Below are positions 1 through 4,400 of a DNA stretch of 7,469 nucleotides, one piece after another (the stretch's first letter is position 1; every line of letters begins with the position of its first letter). A program made the translations under genes and the position numbers. The stretch is from Candidatus Mcinerneyibacteriota bacterium (GTDB lineage: Bacteria > AUK180 > JAQVHJ01). A model generated the notes under the pieces. That model was not told the DNA's origin. It made no database searches and worked only from the letters and a program-made list of their open reading frames with translations. The stretch covers positions 1 to 7,469 of the forward strand of contig DAOVMD010000137.1 of NCBI GenBank assembly GCA_030630935.1, in the 5' to 3' direction.

Positions 1-938
1 CAACTGTAAATAAAATACCTGAGATCATTTGAAACAATCGAAGATTCAATATACTCTTCAATATTATTAATTTCAAATACTTCCTTAAAATCTTTTGTAT
101 CATATATTGCAATATTGAATACCTTCTTATTAGCTTTACTAATTAATAAATATCTTAAATCTGATGACATTCCCACACATCTAAAACCTGTTCCTTTCTG
201 ACCGGAAATTATACTTTGAACTTTTTTATCACTGTTATAAATATGGATTTGAGGGTTAGATGATTCTCCAATGAAACCTTCAGAAATAATATGTTCCCCT
301 TCTCCAAAAACCTTAATAGAATGTGCATTTGAAGGGATTTTCCAAATTTCATTACCTTTACTATCTATTTTTATTATACTTTTTTTTCGATTGTCCTTAA
401 TAGATAAAGACAAAAAGTATAAGTCACCATTATCTGTAACTTTTATTCGATCGATTTTATCAGTCTCTTTTTTATCGATTGTTTTTAATAACTTACCTGA
501 GAAATCGTATAGGTATAACCCTTCATTCCAATAACTCCTCGTTAACATTTCACCACCCTGTGGACCTTGACCTGTAACCCATATTATATCCTTGTTCTTA
601 GGAATTAAAATATTCTCTGATTGTGGTTGAAATTCTGCAATTAATTTATATCTCATATCATAAACTTTTAACCAATATTTATCTTCTTTTGTATATCCAA
701 ATAAAGCAATTACATTAGGGTTTTCAGTGTATATTATCCGACCCCAATTAGTCATTGATCTGATGTAACAGGCAGGATTTTCTTTCACCTTTATAAATTT
801 CACTTTTTCACTCTTAATTACCAAACCTTCAGGTAATTTTGTTTTCTCTAGTACCTCAGTCTGTGCATAACTACATCTAATGATACTAAGACAAAACATC
901 ACCACCAAAATAATAATTAAAAAATATCTCTTCTTCAT
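1..938 (-). CDS. Secreted beta-propeller-like protein of unknown function (C-terminus off the window)
   Basis: The reading frame is open from an ATG at 938 to the left edge, giving 312 full codons with no stop, so the 3' end is missing. The start is supported by a GGAGG box (946-950) seven bases upstream. Residues 1-25 form a signal peptide: a KKR start, a hydrophobic core, and a Ser-Tyr-Ala cleavage site before Gln26. A Cys at residue 22 does not sit in a convincing lipobox, so a lipoprotein is less likely. The mature part has repeated short strands of the type 'LYLYDFSGKLLKTI', 'IIKIDSKGNEIWKI', 'IHIYNSDKKVQSI' and 'IAIYDTKDFKEVFEI', each a hydrophobic strand, an Asp/Ser/Gly turn and another strand. 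This is typical of WD40/NHL-like propeller blades. The fold is inferred from the pattern and no catalytic motif is visible. The gene lies 21 bp behind the preceding minus-strand secreted-protein gene and is probably co-transcribed with it. Confidence 0.87.
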   Translation of the reverse strand, partial: MKKRYFLIIILVVMFCLSIIRCSYAQTEVLEKTKLPEGLVIKSEKVKFIKVKENPACYIRSMTNWGRIIYTENPNVIALFGYTKEDKYWLKVYDMRYKLIAEFQPQSENILIPKNKDIIWVTGQGPQGGEMLTRSYWNEGLYLYDFSGKLLKTIDKKETDKIDRIKVTDNGDLYFLSLSIKDNRKKSIIKIDSKGNEIWKIPSNAHSIKVFGEGEHIISEGFIGESSNPQIHIYNSDKKVQSIISGQKGTGFRCVGMSSDLRYLLISKANKKVFNIAIYDTKDFKEVFEINNIEEYIESSIVSNDLRYFIYS

Positions 939-959
939 AACCAAACCTCCATTTTTAAA

Positions 960-1832
960 TTAATTATCTTTTTTATATCTCCATGAATGATCGATTAAAT
1001 AACTTTTACTAAAAAAAATTTCACTAAAAATAAACCAAGGTGATTTTGGATGCCAATATTGTGTAACACTTACTCTTTCTCCTTTAGGACCTTTCGTCTT
1101 TAATACAACTTTAAAACATTCTTCTTTTAGATTAAATGTTACTTTGCATTTTGATAATATTTCTCCTTTTATATTTACATTCTCTACCATTGGAAAACTG
1201 TTATCAACGTAAGAAGACCAATCATTATCGAACGATATCTCTTGAATTATTTTCATATATGCTGTATAGTTAAATGTTTGTTTTATTTTTTCTTTATTTC
1301 CAAATTCAAATGGAAATACCGGTGTATCAAAAGGAATAATAAATCCAGTTGTAAAAACCGGTCTATTAGAAGTTATGTTATAAGTATCCACATATGGCAT
1401 GCTTTCTCCATTTTTTAAGGATTTACCTCTGTAATCATAAACAACCATATAAAAAGAAAGATTGTGAACTTTATAATAAAGAGTAATAATTTCCCCAATG
1501 CTGTCGTCCTTAATAGATTTTTTATATTCTGCTTTTATAACATAACATTGAAATTTATATTTCTTTTTATTTTTCATTAGATTTATTTCTTCAATCCCAA
1601 CAACTTCATACCTGGTTACAAATGGCTTGTTCCATCTCTTTGGCATTGCGCTCATAAAATTCCACCAGGTAGTTTCAATTATCCACCAATCACCCACTTC
1701 CCATTTTGGCTGCCAGGTAATGATCTCTTTTGCAATATGGATTTGAGTAAATTCTAATAATCCCGCATAGCTGGTTGTACAGAAAAGAGATAAACCAATT
1801 ACTAAGACTATAAGTAACTTCTTTCCGTTCAT
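960..1832 (-). CDS. Secreted Trp-rich hypothetical protein, 290 aa
   Basis: I do not recognise the family. The frame can be extended upstream to a GTG at 1892, but that codon lies at the edge of the promoter's -10 element, upstream of the expected transcript start. The ATG at 1832 has an AAAGGAG box (1839-1845) six bases away and opens directly into a signal peptide, so 1832 is chosen. Residues 1-23 form the signal peptide (NGKK, hydrophobic core, Ser-Tyr-Ala before Gly24). The mature protein begins with a Trp-rich stretch: Trp 40, 44, 49, 50, 56, 57 and 67, including 'WEVGDWW'. The rest is rich in beta-forming and aromatic residues, with Cys scattered singly and no clear membrane segment or catalytic motif. 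A periplasmic or surface role is inferred from export only. It is the first gene of a unit with the propeller-like gene 21 bp downstream, so the two may act together. Confidence 0.84.
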   Translation of the reverse strand: MNGKKLLIVLVIGLSLFCTTSYAGLLEFTQIHIAKEIITWQPKWEVGDWWIIETTWWNFMSAMPKRWNKPFVTRYEVVGIEEINLMKNKKKYKFQCYVIKAEYKKSIKDDSIGEIITLYYKVHNLSFYMVVYDYRGKSLKNGESMPYVDTYNITSNRPVFTTGFIIPFDTPVFPFEFGNKEKIKQTFNYTAYMKIIQEISFDNDWSSYVDNSFPMVENVNIKGEILSKCKVTFNLKEECFKVVLKTKGPKGERVSVTQYWHPKSPWFIFSEIFFSKSYLIDHSWRYKKDN

Positions 1833-1838
1833 CTTCAA

Positions 1839-1845
1839 CTCCTTT
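1839..1845 (-). promoter_or_regulatory. Ribosome binding site that fixes the start of the Trp-rich secreted protein
   Basis: On the minus strand AAAGGAG lies six bases before the ATG at 1832. This supports the 290-residue product and argues against the 20-residue longer form starting at GTG 1892. The last heptamer of the tandem repeat touches this box. Confidence 0.8.
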
Positions 1846-1872
1846 CTGTTCTCTGCTCTCTGTTCTCTGCTA
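1845..1872 (-). repeat. Heptamer tandem repeat in a 5' leader
   Basis: Four consecutive 7-bp units are present. On the plus strand they read TCTGTTC, TCTGCTC, TCTGTTC and TCTGCTA; on the minus strand they alternate between AGCAGAG-like and AACAGAG-like forms. A weaker fifth unit follows at 1873-1879. The array lies between the predicted transcription start (about 1876, minus strand) and the ribosome binding site, so it would make up most of the mRNA leader of the secreted-protein gene. No function is known to me. Confidence 0.85.
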
Positions 1873-1882
1873 TCTACTTTAT

Positions 1883-1912
1883 AATATATCACAATTATTA
1901 CTCAAAAGTCAA
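1883..1912 (-). promoter_or_regulatory. Sigma70-type promoter for the secreted-protein pair
   Basis: Minus strand: the -35 box TTGACT (1912-1907), an 18-bp spacer, and the -10 box TATATT (1888-1883). The -10 is preceded by TGA, an extended -10 (TGn). Transcription would start near 1876, about 44 bases upstream of the ATG at 1832. It is assigned by match to consensus only. Confidence 0.72.
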
Positions 1913-2238
1913 GAGCAAATTTGTATATTTTGCAATCGTAATGATTTCTTCCCTGATTATGATGAAGAATTATGTCCAATCGATTCGGGCGAAGACACTT
2001 CGCCCCTACATTGTTTGGCAAACAATTCGATTGTTTTCGAATGAAGACATATTTTTCATATAACACAAATATTTTAACAGAGATTGGAAGCGAAGATTCC
2101 AAAAACATGATTATATGTGATAAAAAAATAAATAGAGATATAAATATTTATTTTAATAATCACATTAATCATGTAATCTATGTTAAAAATAATTTTCTTT
2201 TTGTTTTTTGCGGTGTGTTCAGTGTGATCAGTGGTTAA
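1913..2238. other. Intergenic region between divergent units: AT-rich with small palindromes, no gene recognised
   Basis: Between the minus-strand promoter and the left inverted-repeat arm I find no convincing gene. Short frames exist on both strands (1902-2108 minus and 1972-2238 plus), but they overlap each other, lack good ribosome binding sites and read through palindromic repeat DNA. The region holds two adjacent perfect hairpins (1987-2005 and 2010-2026) and a third, ttggaa/ttccaa with a 7-base loop (2084-2102). The right end (about 2217-2234) has a TCAGTG word twice. No RNA gene or riboswitch fold was recognised. Confidence 0.6.
1987..2026. repeat. Two adjacent perfect hairpins with 3-base loops
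   Basis: The first hairpin has arms GGGCGAAG (1987-1994) and CTTCGCCC (1998-2005) with loop ACA, a perfect 8-bp stem that is GC-rich in a very AT-rich setting. Four bases later the second has arms ATTGTTT (2010-2016) and AAACAAT (2020-2026) with loop GGC. Neither is followed by a T tract, so they are not classical terminators. They resemble dispersed intergenic palindromes (REP/MITE-like), but family membership cannot be tested here. Confidence 0.8.
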
Positions 2239-2364
2239 TTTTGCATTCGATCGAATCCTTAAGCACCAGTAGCTCTAAACAAAAGCATTGTAATATATAA
2301 TGCAAATATTCAATTATCAATTAATAATTATCAATCATAAATCATAAATGTGTAGCGCAGCGAA
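2239..2364 (-). repeat. Left arm of a long inverted repeat flanking argF-dtd
   Basis: The reverse complement of this segment matches 3838-3962. The outer 62 bp (2239-2300) agree with 3901-3962 at 55 positions without gaps. The inner end, TGTAGCGCAGCGAA (2351-2364), agrees with 3838-3853 apart from a 2-base insertion there. The middle ~50 bp are AT-rich and only loosely alike, but of nearly equal length. That middle contains direct repeats AATTATCAAT (2312-2321 and 2326-2335) and two tandem CATAAAT units (2336-2349). A perfect 12-bp palindrome, ATTCGATCGAAT, lies at 2245-2256. The arm ends 20 bp before the argF -35 box. Confidence 0.85.
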
Positions 2365-2384
2365 GCATTTCTGTTTAATTTCTC

Positions 2385-2413
2385 TTGAAAAATAAATTAA
2401 TTTATGTTATAAT
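2385..2413 (+). promoter_or_regulatory. Strong sigma70-type promoter of argF-dtd
   Basis: The -35 box TTGAAA (2385-2390), a 17-bp spacer and the -10 box TATAAT (2408-2413) are preceded by TGT (2405-2407), an extended -10. This is close to consensus throughout. The start would fall near 2420, giving a leader of about 25 bases. A 13-bp palindrome, attaaa-t-tttaat (2420-2432), lies at the start site and could be an operator, but it does not resemble a classical ARG box, and no other arginine repressor site was recognised. Confidence 0.82.
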
Positions 2414-2432
2414 CTTCGTATTAAATTTTAAT

Positions 2433-2437
2433 GGAGG
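2433..2437 (+). promoter_or_regulatory. Ribosome binding site that fixes the argF start
   Basis: GGAGG lies seven bases before the ATG at 2445. An in-frame TTG at 2385 would lengthen the protein by 20 residues, but it is part of the -35 box and would not be transcribed. Confidence 0.85.
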
Positions 2438-2444
2438 ATTAATT

Positions 2445-3386
2445 ATGAGAAATAGACATTTAATCGCAATTAAGCATCTTCATATTGATGAGATATTTGA
2501 AATCTTCGAAGAGACAAAACGCATTAAGGATTTAACCAAAAAGGGAATCCCATTTAAACCCCTTGAAGGTAAGACCTTAGGAATGTTATTTTCCAAATCA
2601 TCCACCAGGACCAGGATATCCTTTGAAGTTGGAATGTATCAGCTTGGTGGTTATCCGATGTATCTTGACATCAAGAAAAGTCTTCAGATGCGACATGGAG
2701 AATCCATCTATGATACTGCCAATGTTTTATCAAGATACCTTAACGGAATAATGATTCGAACCTATGATCATTCAGATGCTGAGAAATTAGCTGAATACGG
2801 AACCATCCCGGTCATTAACGGCTTGACTGATCTTTTTCACCCATGTCAAATTTTAACAGATATTTATACAATAATTGAGAAGTTTGGAATTTTAGGCGGG
2901 ATTAGAGTTGCCTTTATTGGTGATGGCAATAATGTTGCGAATTCCTGGTTATTTGGAGCTGCTAAAACAGGGATTAATTTAAATCTAATTATACCTGAAG
3001 GTTATGAATGTAAACCTGAGCTCTTAGAAGAAGCACAGCAAATTGCAAAGAACACAGGTTCAGTAATTCAAATATTTAACAACGCAGCCGAAGGTGTTAA
3101 GGATGCAGACGTCGTTTATACTGATGTTTGGGCAAGCATGGGTCAGGAAGAAGAAGCAGAAAAGAGAAATGAGATATTTAGTAAATTCCAGGTTAACCGC
3201 GCGTTATTAGAGAATGCCAGTAAAAATTATAAAGTCATGCACTGTCTCCCGGCCCATCGTGGTGTAGAAATTACAGATGAAGTTATGGATGACATGGCTC
3301 ATTCAATTGTATTTGACCAGGCAGAGAACAGGATGCATGTCCAGAAAGCAATTCTATACTTGCTTATGGGAGAATTTAAATTATAA
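2445..3386 (+). CDS. argF: Ornithine carbamoyltransferase (EC 2.1.3.3)
   Basis: This cytoplasmic enzyme transfers the carbamoyl group of carbamoyl phosphate to ornithine, giving citrulline, in arginine synthesis; it acts as a trimer in most bacteria. The 313-residue product has the usual family length and all the signature motifs. The carbamoyl-phosphate loop is SSTRTR (52-57). The partner-subunit segment with Gln81 is followed by ESIYDT. HPCQ is at 132-135. The hinge/ornithine-domain motif GDGNNVANS is at 159-167, the ornithine-closing loop DVWASMGQE at 227-235 and HCLPAHRG at 266-273. These fit OTCase better than aspartate carbamoyltransferase; N-acetylornithine-type enzymes are unlikely but not formally excluded. 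The start at 2445 is set by GGAGG and the promoter. The stop is followed at once by the dtd ATG. No other arginine gene is in the window, so an anabolic (argF) rather than catabolic (arcB) role is inferred, not shown. Confidence 0.96.
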   Translation: MRNRHLIAIKHLHIDEIFEIFEETKRIKDLTKKGIPFKPLEGKTLGMLFSKSSTRTRISFEVGMYQLGGYPMYLDIKKSLQMRHGESIYDTANVLSRYLNGIMIRTYDHSDAEKLAEYGTIPVINGLTDLFHPCQILTDIYTIIEKFGILGGIRVAFIGDGNNVANSWLFGAAKTGINLNLIIPEGYECKPELLEEAQQIAKNTGSVIQIFNNAAEGVKDADVVYTDVWASMGQEEEAEKRNEIFSKFQVNRALLENASKNYKVMHCLPAHRGVEITDEVMDDMAHSIVFDQAENRMHVQKAILYLLMGEFKL

Positions 3387-3836
3387 ATGATCTGCGTTAT
3401 ACAGAGAGTTTCTGAAGCAAGTGTTATAATTGAAAAGAAATTAATCTCGTCAATCGGAAAAGGGATTTTAGTTTTATTAGGCGTTGAAAAAGGTGATTCG
3501 GATAAAGTAGCAAAGTGGCTTGCCGATAAAATTATCGACCTTCGAATTTTTAATGATGAGAATGGTAAGATGAATCTTTCTCTTGAAGAAATTAAAGGAG
3601 AGATTCTAGTTGTATCCCAATTCACAATTCCTGCAAAAATTAGAAAAGGCAGAAGACCTTCATTTGATTATTCCGAAAAACCTGAATTAGCCGAGAAATT
3701 ATATAATGATTTCTGCAGTTTTATTAAAATGCGAAATATTCCTGTTAAAAAGGGTATCTTCGGTGCAATGATGGATGTTAAACTCATAAACGATGGACCT
3801 GTAACATTTATTCTTCAACAGAAACAAGAAAAATAA
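3387..3836 (+). CDS. dtd: D-aminoacyl-tRNA deacylase
   Basis: DTD hydrolyses D-aminoacyl-tRNA, and also Gly-tRNA(Ala), freeing tRNA from wrongly attached residues. It is a cytoplasmic homodimer whose active site forms at the subunit interface. The 149-residue protein has normal length and begins with the typical 'M-x-x-VIQRVSEASV'. The first active-site motif is SQFT at 77-80, with the nucleophile-region Thr80. The GRRPSF segment (88-93) is present, as is the second motif, NDGPVTF (135-141), which carries the Gly-cisPro pair that rejects L-amino acids. After SQFT the sequence is Ile-Pro-Ala, where many family members have Leu-(Tyr/Ala)-Ala, a mild variant. The ATG follows the argF TAA with no base between. 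A GGGAGA box lies 13 bases upstream inside argF, so initiation is probably coupled to argF termination. Confidence 0.95.
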   Translation: MICVIQRVSEASVIIEKKLISSIGKGILVLLGVEKGDSDKVAKWLADKIIDLRIFNDENGKMNLSLEEIKGEILVVSQFTIPAKIRKGRRPSFDYSEKPELAEKLYNDFCSFIKMRNIPVKKGIFGAMMDVKLINDGPVTFILQQKQEK

Positions 3837-3837
3837 T

Positions 3838-3962
3838 TTCGCTGCGCTCTACAATGAAAAAGTAACAATTAATAATGAAGAATGAATAATGTTTTTGTGT
3901 TTATATATGACAATACTTTTGTTTAGAGCTGTTGATGCTTAAGGATTCGTTTGAATGCAAAA
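3838..3962 (+). repeat. Right arm of the long inverted repeat flanking argF-dtd
   Basis: This arm begins one base after the dtd stop codon. Order and spacing mirror the left arm: an inner TTCGCTGCGCTCTACA (3838-3853), an AT-rich middle of similar length, then the conserved outer block 3901-3962. The outer block equals the reverse complement of 2239-2300 at 55 of 62 positions. Shared segments within it include TTTTGTTTAGAGCT, TGCTTAAGGATTCG and GAATGCAAAA. The 12-bp palindrome of the left arm is degraded here to ATTC-gttt-GAAT. No clear target-site duplication is seen beyond either outer end, and no T-tract terminator for dtd is present in the arm. Confidence 0.85.
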
Positions 3963-4110
3963 AATATTGACAGGGAACTAACGAGAACTTAAAAAACAAA
4001 AAGAAAAACGACAAAAGTTTATTCCAAATCAAAAGAATATATTGCATTTGAATACTGTAACGAATGCTATTATAACAATACTTCAACACTTTCACAATCT
4101 CAACTCTCGC
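3963..4110. other. AT-rich spacer, no gene or clear signal
   Basis: This lies between the right inverted-repeat arm and the composite repeat cluster. It holds an A-rich stretch (about 3989-4017) and an imperfect inverted pair GCATT/AATGC (about 4043-4066). A TTGACA-like hexamer near 3966 lacks a good -10 and leads to no gene on the plus strand. Nothing else was recognised. Confidence 0.5.
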
Positions 4111-4164
4111 ACATTTGAACACATACAGAGTATGTAAATAATAACTCTTGAACAATTGAACCAT
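4111..4164 (+). repeat. Composite hairpin repeat, copy 1
   Basis: A 54-bp unit: ACATTTGAAC, then a hairpin with arms ACATAC (4121-4126) and GTATGT (4130-4135) and loop AGA, then a variable 7-base stretch, then AACTCTTGAAC and a second GAAC word ending in CCAT. It aligns without gaps to 4231-4284 (42 of 54 positions identical), exactly 120 bp away. Confidence 0.82.
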
Positions 4165-4230
4165 CACAATTTGTTTAGCATTTGAACGGTTTATTAACAC
4201 TTCAACAATTGAACTATTAAAACATTTTTA

Positions 4231-4284
4231 ACATTTGAACACATGCAAAGCATGACTTCTAAAACTCTTGAACTATTTAACCAT
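4231..4284 (+). repeat. Composite hairpin repeat, copy 2
   Basis: This has the same order as copy 1: ACATTTGAAC, a hairpin with arms CATGC (4242-4246) and GCATG (4250-4254) and loop AAA, a variable stretch, then AACTCTTGAAC and an AAC word ending in CCAT. Relative to copy 1, one stem pair is changed on both sides (A-T to G-C), so base pairing is kept. Confidence 0.82.
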
Positions 4285-4304
4285 AGATGTGCCGTGGCAC
4301 ATCT
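4285..4304. repeat. Perfect 9-bp palindrome, possible weak terminator
   Basis: The arms are AGATGTGCC (4285-4293) and GGCACATCT (4296-4304) around GT. It directly follows copy 2 of the composite repeat. On the plus strand it is followed by TTTAAAA, a poor T tract, so a terminator role for dtd transcripts is possible but weak. It lies 449 bp past the dtd stop. Confidence 0.65.
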
Positions 4305-4310
4305 TTAAAA

Positions 4311-4366
4311 TAACTCTTTAACACATGCAAAGCATGCCTTTATAAAACACTTTAACTATTTAACAC
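4311..4366 (+). repeat. Composite hairpin repeat, copy 3 (more diverged)
   Basis: TAACTCTTTAAC is followed by the same hairpin as copy 2 (CATGC 4324-4328, loop AAA, GCATG 4332-4336), then a variable stretch with one extra base, then AAACACTTTAAC and a further TTTAAC word. The GAAC words of copies 1 and 2 have become TAAC here. Confidence 0.72.
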
Positions 4367-4374
4367 TTTAACTG
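4351..4374 (+). repeat. Octamer tandem repeat TTTAACNN x3
   Basis: Three consecutive 8-bp units are present: TTTAACTA, TTTAACAC and TTTAACTG. Looser forms (TTGAACNN, TTCAACNN) are scattered through 4080-4290, so the whole tract appears to have grown from one short word. It overlaps the end of composite copy 3. Confidence 0.75.
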
Positions 4375-4397
4375 TTCGATTAACAAAGTTAATCGAA
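4375..4397 (-). terminator. Perfect 10-bp hairpin just past the TPR gene stop (atypical terminator candidate)
   Basis: The arms are TTCGATTAAC (4375-4384) and GTTAATCGAA (4388-4397) with a 3-base loop, beginning three bases after the stop codon of the minus-strand TPR gene. The position suits a terminator or an mRNA 3'-end stabiliser. However, the minus strand continues CAGTTAAAGTG rather than a U tract, and the stem is AT-rich, so classical Rho-independent termination is doubtful. It could equally be another dispersed palindrome. Confidence 0.45.
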
Positions 4398-4400
4398 TCG

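Noticed and set aside
271-534. An 87-residue plus-strand frame
   Set aside because: It is antisense to the propeller-like gene, which has a signal peptide, a good ribosome binding site and protein-like composition in its own frame.
1833-1892. A 20-residue N-terminal extension of the Trp-rich protein from GTG 1892
   Set aside because: The GTG overlaps the extended -10 region, lies upstream of the expected transcript start and encodes translated heptamer repeat. The ATG at 1832 has a good ribosome binding site and a signal peptide.
1902-2238. Short frames on both strands (68 and 88 residues)
   Set aside because: They overlap each other, read through hairpins and repeat words, and lack ribosome binding sites.
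2385-2444. A longer argF starting at TTG 2385
   Set aside because: That TTG is the -35 box of the promoter, and the family N-terminus fits the ATG at 2445.
2414-2444. ARG box for arginine repressor control of argF
   Set aside because: The only palindrome is a plain A/T one (2420-2432) that does not match the known ARG box pattern.
3299-3625. A 108-residue minus-strand frame
   Set aside because: It is the shadow of the argF end and dtd, both of which are clear family members.
3966-3994. Plus-strand promoter (TTGACA, 17 bp, TAAAAA)
   Set aside because: The -10 is poor and no plus-strand gene or RNA follows; it is probably chance in AT-rich DNA.
3901-4200. A 99-residue minus-strand frame in the convergent gap
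   Set aside because: It consists of the inverted-repeat arm and TTGAAC-word repeats read as protein, with low complexity and no supporting signals.
4111-4366. CRISPR array
   Set aside because: There are only three diverged copies with irregular spacing, the repeats themselves are built of shorter words, and no cas gene is present.
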